Shown here: positions 7,469 to 15,924 of the stretch, piece after piece
Layout of the letters: each line of letters opens with the position of its first letter
Numbering within the stretch: the first letter of the stretch is position 1
Assembly (NCBI RefSeq): GCF_040253635.1
Contig: NZ_JBEJGX010000003.1
Coordinates: 7,217,501-7,281,500 of the forward strand
From: Streptomyces sp. Edi2
GTDB taxonomy: Bacteria > Actinomycetota > Actinomycetes > Streptomycetales > Streptomycetaceae
Length of the DNA: 64,000 bases
Direction: 5' to 3'
Program-made: the position numbers and the translations under genes
The notes under the pieces: model-generated
Told to the model about the DNA's origin: nothing
Databases searched by the model: none
What the model saw: only the letters and a program-made list of their open reading frames with translations

Positions 7469-8857
7469 ATGCGCCCCTGGTGGCCGCTCGTGGCGATCTG
7501 CCTCGGCACCTTCCTGTTCCTGCTCGACACCACCGTCCTGAACGTCGCCCTGCCCGCCCTCGGCACCGACCTGCACGCACCCCTGTCCGGGCTGCAGTGG
7601 GTGGTGAACATCTACACCCTCGCCCTGGCCGTGCTGATGCTCCCCTTCGGCTCCCTCGCCGACCGGTTCGGCGCCCGCAATGTCTATGTCGCGGGTCTCA
7701 CCGTCTTCGCCCTCGCCTCCCTGGGCTGCGCACTCGCGCCGGACACCGGGCTGCTGATCGCCTCGCGTGCGGTGCAGGGCGTCGGCGGCGCGGCCATGTC
7801 CGTGTCGACCTTCGCACTCATCGGTGCCGTCTACCGCGGCCCCGACCGAGGCAAGGCGATGGGCGTCTTCGGCGCGGTCACCGGCCTGGGTGCCGCCGTC
7901 GGCCCGATGCTCGGCGGCGTACTGACCCAATACCTCAGCTGGCGGGCCGCCTTCCTCCTCAACCTCCCCCTGGTCGCCGGCGCCGTCGCCCTCACCCTGC
8001 GCGTCCTCGCCAACGACCGCCGTCCGCAGGGCCACCGCATCGACCTGCCCGGCACCGCCGCGTTCGCCGTGTGCACCGGCGCCCTCGTCCACGGCCTCAC
8101 CCGGGCCGGCGAGGACGGCTGGACTCCGACCGTGTACGCCTCGATCGCCCTGGCTGCCGCCGCGCTGGTCGTCTTCGTCGTCCTCGAACGCCGCAGCGCG
8201 CACCCGATGTTGGACGTACGGCTCTTCGGGCGGGCCTCCTTCGTGGCGGTGATGGTGTGCGTCCTGGCCTCCTCTGCGGCCTTCGCGGCGCTCCTGTTCA
8301 CCTCGGTGTGGCTGCAGTCGGGCCTCGGCCTCGGTCCGGTACGCGCGGGGGTGGCCCTGATGCCCCTGGCCCTCGCCTCCTTCGCCACCTCACTGGTCGC
8401 GGGACGGACCCTGCACGGCACCTCGCCCCGCCTCGTCGTCGGCACCGGGCTCCTGCTCAGCGGTATCGGCTGCGCCCTGCAGAGCGGTCTCGACGCCACG
8501 TCCACCGCGGGCTCGGTGGCCCTTGGTCTCACCGTCACCGGTATCGGCATCGGCGTGATGGGCCCGGCCATGGCGGGGGCCGTCTTCGCGGCCGTTCCCG
8601 CCGACCGCGGCGGCATGGCGGCCGGGACGATGACGACCTTCCGCCAGCTCGGCCCGACCCTGGGCATCGCGTTCTTCGGCGTCCTGTTCCGGACGGGTTC
8701 CGGCGCCGCACCGGCCGAGGGCCTGAACCGGGTATACGTCGCCGCCGCGGCCGCCGGCCTGATCGGCGCGGCCCTCGCCTACGTCTTCGTACCGAAACCT
8801 GCACCTGTGCCGGCGGCTGAGGAGGTGTCTCCCCCAAGGGGCTGGCGCTCCGCCTGA
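7469..8857 (+). CDS. MFS exporter, EmrB/QacA (14-TMS DHA2) type
   Basis: A 462-residue membrane protein with about 14 hydrophobic spans. The family motifs are present: LDTTVLNVALPAL in TM1, WVVNIYTLALAVLMLPFGSL, the loop motif LADRFGARN, and the antiporter motif GAVTGLGAAVGPMLGG. The ATG at 7469 has GAGAGGAAAG upstream and is preferred to an in-frame GTG at 7454. It is divergent from the double Lrp regulator. Its last 79 bases overlap the end of the lacI-type gene on the other strand. Substrate unknown; proton-coupled drug or metabolite efflux is inferred from the family. Confidence 0.92.
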   Translation: MRPWWPLVAICLGTFLFLLDTTVLNVALPALGTDLHAPLSGLQWVVNIYTLALAVLMLPFGSLADRFGARNVYVAGLTVFALASLGCALAPDTGLLIASRAVQGVGGAAMSVSTFALIGAVYRGPDRGKAMGVFGAVTGLGAAVGPMLGGVLTQYLSWRAAFLLNLPLVAGAVALTLRVLANDRRPQGHRIDLPGTAAFAVCTGALVHGLTRAGEDGWTPTVYASIALAAAALVVFVVLERRSAHPMLDVRLFGRASFVAVMVCVLASSAAFAALLFTSVWLQSGLGLGPVRAGVALMPLALASFATSLVAGRTLHGTSPRLVVGTGLLLSGIGCALQSGLDATSTAGSVALGLTVTGIGIGVMGPAMAGAVFAAVPADRGGMAAGTMTTFRQLGPTLGIAFFGVLFRTGSGAAPAEGLNRVYVAAAAAGLIGAALAYVFVPKPAPVPAAEEVSPPRGWRSA

Positions 8858-9885
8858 CTCCCCACCGGCGGCGGCCCCGTGCTGCCGCGTGGGACGAGTT
8901 CGGTCGGTAGCACTATGTGGCGTTCGTGTGCGCCGTCGGAGTCGTCGATCACCGCCCGGGTGAGGCGCACGGCGGCGCGTCCGAGCTCCACGGCGGGCTG
9001 GGCCAGGGTCGTCAGGCCCATGACTCCCGCCATGACGTGGTCGTCGAAGCCCATCACCGAAATCCGGCCCGGTACCGGGACGTTGGCCTCGCGCAGGGCC
9101 GCCAGCAGCCGGAAGGCCATGTCGTCGGTCTCGGTGAACATGGCGGTCGGCGGGTCGGGGAGGCTCAGCAGCCGGCCCGCTGCCGGGGCCATGCCGCCGC
9201 CCTTCCAGTCCGGCACGCTCATCACGAGTGAGTCGTCGTGCTCCAGACCCGCTTCGGCGAGCGCCCGCAGATGGCCGGTGAGGCGGTTCTTGCTGCTCCA
9301 GGCGAAGCCCGTGGTGTCGTGCGTCTGGAGACAGGCGATCCGGCGGTGCCCGAGGTTGATCAGATGACGGGTGCCGCGCAGGGCGGCGTCCTCGTCGTCC
9401 ACGTAGACGCTGGGGCGCCCCGGAGAGTGCTGGCTGACGAAGACGAGGGGCATGCCGAGGTCGTCCAGGCGGGCGCGTTCGGCGGGGGAGAGCGAGAAGC
9501 TCACCACGAGCAGGGCGTCGGCGTTGCGGCGGGCGGGCAACCGGTCGAAGAAATCGGCGCGTTCGTGCACATCGGTCACGCTGTAGACCAGCAGGTCGAG
9601 GCCCGCCTCGCGCAGTGCGGGTGCCATGCCGGAGAGAGTCGAGCTCAGGAACCACGTCGCCAGGTTCGGCATCAGCACGGCGACTCTTCCGGTGCGGCCG
9701 GTGACGAGGCTGGAGGCGCTGCGGGTGATCGCGAACGAGAGTTCGCGGGCTGCGGCTTCCACCCGGGCGCGTGTGGTGTCCGAGACCGTCGGCAATCCGC
9801 GCAAGGTGCGCGAAACGGTGGACACCGAAACCCCCGCCCGATGGGCCACATCGGCCATCGTGGCCTCGCTCTGCGCTGAGGACAT
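8779..9885 (-). CDS. LacI-family repressor of the sugar-uptake operon
   Basis: The 368-residue protein begins with the LacI DNA-binding helix-turn-helix (ATMADVAHRAGVSVSTVSRT) and hinge helix, followed by a periplasmic-binding-protein-like effector domain (RTGRVAVLMPNL onward). The start at 9885 is supported by a minus-strand TAGCGT box ending six bases before the ATG, a leaderless arrangement. It is divergent from an ABC sugar importer operon, and two perfect LacI-type operators lie between, so it is probably the local repressor and autoregulated. The C-terminal 30 residues are unusually long and overlap the MFS gene 3' end. The inducing sugar is unknown. Confidence 0.92.
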   Translation of the reverse strand: MSSAQSEATMADVAHRAGVSVSTVSRTLRGLPTVSDTTRARVEAAARELSFAITRSASSLVTGRTGRVAVLMPNLATWFLSSTLSGMAPALREAGLDLLVYSVTDVHERADFFDRLPARRNADALLVVSFSLSPAERARLDDLGMPLVFVSQHSPGRPSVYVDDEDAALRGTRHLINLGHRRIACLQTHDTTGFAWSSKNRLTGHLRALAEAGLEHDDSLVMSVPDWKGGGMAPAAGRLLSLPDPPTAMFTETDDMAFRLLAALREANVPVPGRISVMGFDDHVMAGVMGLTTLAQPAVELGRAAVRLTRAVIDDSDGAHERHIVLPTELVPRGSTGPPPVGSQAERQPLGGDTSSAAGTGAGFGTKT

Positions 9886-9891
9886 GCGGGG

Positions 9892-9925
9892 ACGCTAGCA
9901 CAAAGAGTCGATGACAGCGTTGCCA
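9892..9925 (-). promoter_or_regulatory. lacI-type gene promoter: leaderless -10 box and LacI operator A
   Basis: The -10-like hexamer TAGCGT (minus strand) is at 9892-9897, six bases from the start codon. Operator A, TGACAGCGTTGCCA at 9912-9925, matches the LacI-family pattern TGNNANCGNTNNCA at every fixed position and would cover the -35 region. Confidence 0.65.
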
Positions 9926-9959
9926 AGAAATCTTCCCGGAATCTCTCGTTCACGATCCG

Positions 9960-10002
9960 TTGACCTGGCCACTGAGGCACTTCTAGCCTGCAAGCGCTGT
10001 CA
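9960..10002 (+). promoter_or_regulatory. Sugar ABC operon promoter with LacI operator B over the -10 box
   Basis: TTGACC at 9960-9965 and TAGCCT at 9984-9989 are 18 bases apart and form a good housekeeping-type promoter. Operator B at 9989-10002 reads TGACAGCGCTTGCA on the minus strand, again a perfect TGNNANCGNTNNCA match, starting at the last base of the -10 box, so bound repressor would block transcription. Confidence 0.7.
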
Positions 10003-10032
10003 TCGACGACAGCCAAGACGTGAGGAGCACTC

Positions 10033-11361
10033 ATGGCCTTGAGCCGCAGAACCCTGCTCGTGAGCGGTCTCGCCGCCGCCGGAGCCGGGCTCACCAGCGG
10101 TTGCGCGGGCAAGCCCTTGGACACCCTGTTGACCCAAGCCGCCCAGGTCCCGCGTACCCCGGCCACTCTCACCTGGTGGGTATCCGAAATCCCTTCCCGG
10201 AAGGGCCCCGTGGTGGCAGACCTGATCATCCGCGCCTTCGAGCGCCGCCATCCGCAGATCCGTGTCCGAAAGTCGAACGCCCTCAGCGCCACCGACAGCA
10301 ACCGTGCCGCGGTCACCACGCAGCTCGCGGGCGCCTCACCCACCCCTGACGTCTATCTCGGGGACACCACCTGGCCGGCCCAGTTCGGCAGCAACTCCCT
10401 TGCGCTGCCGCTGCAGACGCTGCTTCCCAAGGATTTCTGGGACGGCTACCCGGCGGCCCTGCGGCGGGTGAGCGAGTACCGCGGCGCCGTGTACGCGCTG
10501 CCCTTCTTCACCGACAGCGCCTTCCTCTATTACCGGAAGGATCTGCTGGCCAAGCACGGCCGGCCGGTGCCCCGTACCTGGGAGGAGCTGGTGCGCACCG
10601 CGCGCACCGTCCAGCGGGCCGGGGACGCCCCTTACGGGTTCCTCTGGCAGGGGTCCGTATCGGAGTCGCTGACCTGCAACGTTGCCGAGTTCCTGGCCGA
10701 TGCCGAAGCTCCCGTGCTGGACGGTGCGGGCCGTGTGGCGCTGGGCGGAGCGGGCGCGGAGCGGGCCTTCGCCATGATGCGGGAGTTCACCGAGACGGGC
10801 GTGACGCCCGCCACCGTCGGCACGTATGTGGAAGCGGACTCGCAGGACGCTTTCACCGGCGGCCGTGGTGTCTTTCTGCGCAACTGGTCCTACGCCTGGG
10901 GCAATGCGGCCGACCGCTCGGTCTCCAAGGTGGCGGGCCGGGTCGGTGTCGCGCCCCGCCCCGGCTTCGCCGGTGACGGCCCCCGCGGGGTGAGCTGCGC
11001 CGGAGGCTGGAGCAATTTCGTCAACCCCAACTCCCGGCACCTCGGGGCCGCGGTCGCTTTTGCCCGGTTCTGTGCCGGTGAGGAGGCGCAGATGATTCTG
11101 CTGAAGAACGCCGGGGTGATCCCGGCACTCGACGAGGTGCTGTCCCGGCCCGAGGCCCGTGCGGTCGGCGATCCGACGCTCACCGGGGTCCGCCAACTGC
11201 ACCTGGTCGCCCGGCCGGTGCAGTCCCCTTACTACCCCGAGGTCAGCAAGGCGCTCTACACCCGGGCCAACGCGGTGATCGGCGGCCGGACCACACCCGC
11301 CCAGGCCGTTCGCGCGGCCCGCGCCGATATCCGGACCGCGCTGGAAGGCAGGGCGCTGTGA
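10033..11361 (+). CDS. Sugar ABC transporter, extracellular solute-binding lipoprotein
   Basis: A 442-residue family-1 sugar-binding protein. The N-terminus MALSRRTLLVSGLAAAG carries a twin-arginine motif followed by a lipobox ending at C24 (LTSGC), so it is probably exported by Tat and lipid-anchored outside the membrane. The body has the usual TLTWWVSE start, a region DVYLGDTTWPAQFG and the hinge segments of this family. GAGGAG precedes the ATG by five bases. Its stop overlaps the first permease start (GTGA). With the GH13 enzyme downstream the ligand is probably a glucose oligosaccharide such as an alpha-glucoside, but this is inference. Confidence 0.93.
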   Translation: MALSRRTLLVSGLAAAGAGLTSGCAGKPLDTLLTQAAQVPRTPATLTWWVSEIPSRKGPVVADLIIRAFERRHPQIRVRKSNALSATDSNRAAVTTQLAGASPTPDVYLGDTTWPAQFGSNSLALPLQTLLPKDFWDGYPAALRRVSEYRGAVYALPFFTDSAFLYYRKDLLAKHGRPVPRTWEELVRTARTVQRAGDAPYGFLWQGSVSESLTCNVAEFLADAEAPVLDGAGRVALGGAGAERAFAMMREFTETGVTPATVGTYVEADSQDAFTGGRGVFLRNWSYAWGNAADRSVSKVAGRVGVAPRPGFAGDGPRGVSCAGGWSNFVNPNSRHLGAAVAFARFCAGEEAQMILLKNAGVIPALDEVLSRPEARAVGDPTLTGVRQLHLVARPVQSPYYPEVSKALYTRANAVIGGRTTPAQAVRAARADIRTALEGRAL

Positions 11362-12353
11362 ATGCGATGACCTCCTCCGCCGCACCCGTGTCGCGGCGAC
11401 CGGCACCCGAGCCGGCCGGCCGGCGGACTCCGCCTGCGCCACGCGGGGGCGGCCCGGCCCGGGTGAGCAGACGTCGCCGGGCGCGTACCGGCTGGCTCTT
11501 CGCTTCCCCGGCGCTGCTGGCCATCACCGCCGTGACGGTCTTCCCGGTGCTCTTCTCGGTGCTGCTCAGCTTCGCCGATGTCCGCCTGGAGTACGGCGGG
11601 TTCCGCATCCTGTCCCTGACGGGCGACCATTACGCCGCCGTGCTGAGCAGCCCGGAGTGGCGCCAGGCGCTCGCCTTCACCTTCGGGTTCACCGCCGTCA
11701 CCGTCCTCCTGGAACTGGTGCTGGGCACCGCCGCCGCGCTCGTGCTGGAACGGCTGGGGGCAGCCCGCGGCTGGGTCCTGGCGGTCCTGCTGCTGCCCTG
11801 GGCCCTGATCAATGTCGTCGCCGCCCAGCTGTGGGGGTATCTCTACAACGGCACCTACGGCGGGCTGACCTGGCTCTTCACCCAGATTCTGGGCCACCAG
11901 CCGGACATTCTCGGGCAGCCCGCCTCCGCCATGGGCGCCATGGTGGTGGTCGATGTCTGGAAGACCACGCCCTTTGTCGCGATTGTCGTCCTCGCCGGGC
12001 TGATGCTGATTCCCGGCGACGTCTACGAGGCGGCAGAGATCGACGGCGCCGGCACCTGGACGACGTTCTGGAAGGTGACCCTGCCGCAGCTGCGCCCGAT
12101 CATGGCCATCGCCGTCCTCTTCCGCATCCTGCAGGCCTTCGGCATCTTCGACCTGCCCTTCGTCCTGACCCAGGGCGGTCCGGGCACCGCCACCGAGTCC
12201 CTGGCGATCCTCGGATACAAGACGCTCTTCCAGAACCTCGCCATCGGCCGCGGCGCGGCGGTGGCAACCACCACCGCCGTCATCGTGATCACGTGCTGTC
12301 TGCTCTTCCTGCGGGTCTTCAAGGCGCAGGCCGACGAAGGAGGGCGGGCATGA
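11358..12353 (+). CDS. Sugar ABC transporter permease 1 (MalF-like)
   Basis: A 331-residue inner-membrane subunit with six or more spans and the binding-protein-dependent permease EAA loop (EAAEIDGAGTWTTFWKVTLP). A 40-residue basic, Pro-rich N-terminus precedes TM1. It starts at GTG 11358 inside the stop of the binding protein and ends overlapping the start of permease 2, so the operon is translationally coupled. It pairs with permease 2; no ATPase gene is present, so a shared MsiK-type ATPase encoded elsewhere probably energises the importer, as known for Streptomyces sugar transporters. Confidence 0.93.
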   Translation: MNAMTSSAAPVSRRPAPEPAGRRTPPAPRGGGPARVSRRRRARTGWLFASPALLAITAVTVFPVLFSVLLSFADVRLEYGGFRILSLTGDHYAAVLSSPEWRQALAFTFGFTAVTVLLELVLGTAAALVLERLGAARGWVLAVLLLPWALINVVAAQLWGYLYNGTYGGLTWLFTQILGHQPDILGQPASAMGAMVVVDVWKTTPFVAIVVLAGLMLIPGDVYEAAEIDGAGTWTTFWKVTLPQLRPIMAIAVLFRILQAFGIFDLPFVLTQGGPGTATESLAILGYKTLFQNLAIGRGAAVATTTAVIVITCCLLFLRVFKAQADEGGRA

Positions 12354-13198
12354 GCCGCCGTGCACCGGCGTCCGGCATCCGCCGGTACGTCAACGCCGTC
12401 AACCTCGGCGGTCTGGCCATCGTCGTGCTGTCGGCGCTGCCCCTGTACTGGATGATCGCTTCGTCCTTCAAAGGGCCGGGCGAGATCAGCGCCGACCCGC
12501 CGAGCCTGGTCCCGAAGGCGGCGACGCTCGGCAACTACGCCGAGGCCTTCGTCCGCAACGGCATCGGCCGGTATCTGCTCAACAGCGTGCTGGTGGCGTC
12601 GGTTTCCACGGCCGCCGTGCTGGGGCTGTCCTTCTTCGCGGGCTACGCCCTGGCCCGCACCCCGCTGCGGGGCCGCGGCGCCATCATGACCGCACTGCTG
12701 ATGCTGTCCGTCTTCCCGCCGATCGCGCTGGTCGTTCCGCTCTTCCTGCTGGAGCGGCAGCTGGGGCTGCTCAACAGCTATGCGGGCCTGATCGTGCCCT
12801 ATGTCGCGCTGAACCTCCCGTTCGCCATCTGGATCATGCGCAACTACCTGGTCGGGGTCCCGCGTGAGCTGGAGGAGGCGGCCACCGTCGACGGCGCGGG
12901 CCCGCTGCGTACCGTCCTGACCGTCATCGCCCCCCTCGCCCGGCCGGGGCTGTTCACCGCGGGGATCTTCACCTTCACCGCGACCTGGTCGGAGTTCCTG
13001 CTGGCGCTGACCTTCAACAGCGAGGACGGTCACCGCACCGTTCCGGTCGGCATCGCCCTGTTCACCAGCCAGTACACCGTCCCCTACGGGACGCTCTTCG
13101 CGGGGGCCATGGCCGCCACCGTCCCCATCGGCGTCCTGGTCATGATCTTCCGCCGCTCGATCGTCTCGGGCATGACCTCAGGGGCGGTGAAGGGATGA
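12350..13198 (+). CDS. Sugar ABC transporter permease 2 (MalG-like)
   Basis: A 282-residue permease with six predicted spans and the EAA loop VPRELEEAATVDGAGPLRTV. GAAGGAGGG lies a few bases before the ATG at 12350, which overlaps the stop of permease 1 (ATGA). It forms the second half of the translocation channel. The next gene, the GH13 enzyme, begins about 170 bases later after a tandem repeat. Confidence 0.93.
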   Translation: MSRRAPASGIRRYVNAVNLGGLAIVVLSALPLYWMIASSFKGPGEISADPPSLVPKAATLGNYAEAFVRNGIGRYLLNSVLVASVSTAAVLGLSFFAGYALARTPLRGRGAIMTALLMLSVFPPIALVVPLFLLERQLGLLNSYAGLIVPYVALNLPFAIWIMRNYLVGVPRELEEAATVDGAGPLRTVLTVIAPLARPGLFTAGIFTFTATWSEFLLALTFNSEDGHRTVPVGIALFTSQYTVPYGTLFAGAMAATVPIGVLVMIFRRSIVSGMTSGAVKG

Positions 13199-13283
13199 GA
13201 CCGGCGGCCCCGGGGTGCGCCGGCCCCTCCCGCCCCGCCGCACCCGACCGCACCCGACCGCACCCGGCGCCGCACCGCGCCGC

Positions 13284-13339
13284 CCCCAGCTACCGCTGGG
13301 AGGTGCCCCCACCCCAGCTACCGCTGGGAGGTGCCCCCA
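13284..13339 (+). repeat. Two exact tandem copies of a 28-bp hairpin element
   Basis: Copies at 13284-13311 and 13312-13339 are identical and adjacent. Each holds CCCAGC-TACC-GCTGGG, a six-bp stem with a four-base loop, followed by AGGTGCCCCCA. From memory, similar GC hairpin elements recur between genes in Streptomyces genomes; this could not be searched. Position between permease 2 and the GH13 gene suggests an effect on mRNA stability or read-through. Confidence 0.85.
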
Positions 13340-13370
13340 TGCGACCGCTCCCGTACCGAAAGGCCCTTCC

Positions 13371-15041
13371 GTGACCGCACAGCACCTCGGCTCCGACCGC
13401 AACACCACTGACTGGTGGCGGCAGGCCGTCGTCTACCAGGTGTATCCGCGCAGCTTCGCCGACGCCGACGGCGACGGCATCGGAGACCTTCCCGGTGTGA
13501 CCTCCCGGCTGCCCTACCTCGCCGACCTGGGTGTGGACGCCGTCTGGCTGAGTCCCTTCTACCCCTCACAACTGGCCGACGGTGGCTATGACGTCGACGA
13601 CTACCGCAATGTCGACCCGCGTCTCGGCACCCTCGACGACTTCGACGCCATGGTGGCCGAGGCACACCGGCTGGGCCTCAAGGTGATGGTCGACATCGTG
13701 CCCAACCACTCCTCCGACCAGCACCTCTGGTTCCAGGAGGCGTTGCGCGCCGAGCCCGGATCCGCCGCCCGCGAGCGGTACGTCTTCCGCGAGGGCAAGG
13801 GCGAGCTGGGCGAACTGCCGCCCACCGACTGGGTCTCCTGCTTCGGCGGCCCCGCCTGGACCCGGCTGCCCGACGGCTGGTGGTACCTCCACCTCTTCGC
13901 CCCCGAGCAGCCCGACTTCAACTGGGACAACCCCGAGGTCCGCGCGGACTTCCGGCACACCCTGCGCTTCTGGTCCGACCGCGGCGTCGACGGCTTCCGG
14001 GTCGATGTGGCCCACGGCCTGGCCAAGGACCTGGCCGCGCCGCTGCGCGACATCGGCACCGTCGAGGGCTACACGCCGGGAGACCTGCCCGAGGACGGCA
14101 GCCACCCCTTCTGGGACCGCGACGAGGTGCACGACATCTTCCGCGACTGGCGCAAGGTCTTCAACGAGTACGACCCGCCGCGGGTCGCCGTCGCCGAGGC
14201 CTGGGTGCGCAGCTCCCGCCGTACCGCGTACGCCACCCCGCAGGAACTCGGCCAGGCCTTCAACTTCGACTTCCTCAAGGCCCCGCTGCACGCCGGGGAG
14301 CTGCGCGCGTCCATCGACACCGCGCTCGCCGACGCACGGGCGGCCGGGGCGACCGCGACCTGGGTGCTGTCCAACCACGATGTGATCCGGCACGCCTCCC
14401 GGTACGGCCTGCCGGACGGCCGCGACGAGGAGGCCTGGCTGCTCTCCGACGGACAGGAACCCGTCCTGGACCGGGAGTTCGGGCTGCGCCGGGCGCTGGC
14501 CGCCACCCTGCTGATGCTGGCGCTGCCCGGCTCCGGCTACGTCTACCAGGGCGAGGAACTGGGGCTGCCCGAGGTCGCCGAGCTCTCCCGGGACAGCCTC
14601 CAGGACCCGGTGTGGACCCGTAGCGGAGGCCGGCTCAAGGGGCGGGACGGCTGCCGGGTGCCGCTGCCGTGGCGGCGTGAGGGCAGCTCGTACGGCTTCG
14701 GCAGCGGGGGTGCCTGGCTGCCGCAGCCGGCCGGCTGGGGCGAGCTGTCCGTCGAGGCGCAGCAGGGTGTGGCGTCCTCGCCGCTGGAGCTGTACCGCGC
14801 GGCGCTCGCCACCCGCCGCCGGCTGCTGGCCGACGAGGCGCTGGAATGGGCCGATGGCGCGCCGACGGCTCACCCGGACGTCCTGCACTTCCGCCGCTCG
14901 GGCGGCTGGGAGTGCGTGACCAACCTGTCGGACGAGCCCCGGCCGCGGCCGGCCGGTGAGCTGCTGCTGGCCTCCGCGCCGGTCACCGGCGACGAGCTGC
15001 CGCCGTGGACGACGGTCTGGCTGCGCACCGCGCAGGCCTGA
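13371..15041 (+). CDS. Alpha-glucosidase / oligo-1,6-glucosidase, GH13
   Basis: A 556-residue cytoplasmic glycoside hydrolase family 13 enzyme. It begins WWRQAVVYQVYPRSFADADG as in oligo-1,6-glucosidases and trehalose-6-phosphate hydrolases. The catalytic set is intact: nucleophile D212 (GFRVDVAHG), acid/base E276 (VAEAWV) and D337 (LSNHDV), plus the conserved region MVDIVPNHSS around 106-115. No signal peptide, so it acts on imported sugar delivered by the preceding ABC importer. The GTG at 13371 (GAAAGG upstream) follows a 28-bp tandem repeat. The exact linkage specificity cannot be decided by eye. Confidence 0.92.
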   Translation: MTAQHLGSDRNTTDWWRQAVVYQVYPRSFADADGDGIGDLPGVTSRLPYLADLGVDAVWLSPFYPSQLADGGYDVDDYRNVDPRLGTLDDFDAMVAEAHRLGLKVMVDIVPNHSSDQHLWFQEALRAEPGSAARERYVFREGKGELGELPPTDWVSCFGGPAWTRLPDGWWYLHLFAPEQPDFNWDNPEVRADFRHTLRFWSDRGVDGFRVDVAHGLAKDLAAPLRDIGTVEGYTPGDLPEDGSHPFWDRDEVHDIFRDWRKVFNEYDPPRVAVAEAWVRSSRRTAYATPQELGQAFNFDFLKAPLHAGELRASIDTALADARAAGATATWVLSNHDVIRHASRYGLPDGRDEEAWLLSDGQEPVLDREFGLRRALAATLLMLALPGSGYVYQGEELGLPEVAELSRDSLQDPVWTRSGGRLKGRDGCRVPLPWRREGSSYGFGSGGAWLPQPAGWGELSVEAQQGVASSPLELYRAALATRRRLLADEALEWADGAPTAHPDVLHFRRSGGWECVTNLSDEPRPRPAGELLLASAPVTGDELPPWTTVWLRTAQA

Positions 15042-15081
15042 ACCGCCGCGCCCTGGGGACCCGTCAGGCGGTGAGCGCCCG

Positions 15082-15921
15082 TCAGGCGGTCAGCGCCGTC
15101 AGGTCTCCACGGGCACGGTCCAGGACCGCCCCGTCGTAGCGCCGCAGCAACAGGCGGGCCAGCTCGGGCGCCGGGCCGAGGACGGGGGCGAGGACATCGG
15201 CCCCGGCCTCGCGGGCCCCGGCGGCGATGCGGTCCGGGAGGAAGCCTGGGGCGATGACGTACGGGGCCACGGCCACCCGGCCGACGCCCTCGGCACGCAG
15301 TGCCCGCACCGCGTCGGCCGTACGGGGAAGAGATGCGGAGGCGAACGCAGGTCGCACGGCACACCAGCCAGCGGTGTGCCGCCACTCCCGCGCGATTTCA
15401 GCGATCACTGCGCTCGCCTCCGGGTCGGAGGAGCCCGCCGAGGCCAGCACGACCCCGGTCGAGCCACGGTCGCCGGGCCGCACCCCGGCCTGCGCCAGCC
15501 GGCGCTCCAGCGCGGCGGTCAGCAGCGGCGAAGGGCCCAGCACGTCGGCCTGGCGGACGCTCAGCAGCGGCAGCCGTGCCGTCGCCGCCCGCAGGACCGC
15601 CGGGATGTCGGACTTCGCGTGGAAGGCGCGGGTCAGCAGCAGCGGCAGCGCCACCACCTCCCGCACGCCCTCTCCCGGCCCGCCACGGCGTCCGGACGAA
15701 GACGCCGCGCGCCGCCCCTCGGCCTCGGCCTCCGCCGACAGCCGCTCCAGCACCCGCGGCACCCGGGGCGCGTTGAAGTCGAGGTAGCCGACCTCGACGC
15801 GCAGCCCGGGCCGCAGCGCCCGCACCCGCGCACAGAGCGCGGAGACGGCCGCGGCGTGCCGCGGATCGCGGCTGCCGTGGGCGACGACGAGAAGCGTGGG
15901 GCGAGGGGGGCACAGGTCCAT
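15082..15921 (-). CDS. Sirohydrochlorin ferrochelatase / CbiX-type chelatase
   Basis: A 279-residue protein of the CbiX/SirB class II chelatase fold in two repeats. The first begins LLVVAHGSRDPRHAAAVSAL with the metal-binding histidine, and an internal block PLLLTRAFHAKSDIPAVL supplies the second conserved histidine. It inserts iron (or cobalt) into sirohydrochlorin, giving siroheme. As the last gene of the sulfur operon it would supply the cofactor of the sulfite reductase encoded at the operon's head. It starts at ATG 15921, three bases after the permease stop. Iron rather than cobalt specificity is inferred from context. Confidence 0.88.
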   Translation of the reverse strand: MDLCPPRPTLLVVAHGSRDPRHAAAVSALCARVRALRPGLRVEVGYLDFNAPRVPRVLERLSAEAEAEGRRAASSSGRRGGPGEGVREVVALPLLLTRAFHAKSDIPAVLRAATARLPLLSVRQADVLGPSPLLTAALERRLAQAGVRPGDRGSTGVVLASAGSSDPEASAVIAEIAREWRHTAGWCAVRPAFASASLPRTADAVRALRAEGVGRVAVAPYVIAPGFLPDRIAAGAREAGADVLAPVLGPAPELARLLLRRYDGAVLDRARGDLTALTA

Positions 15922-15924
15922 GGT

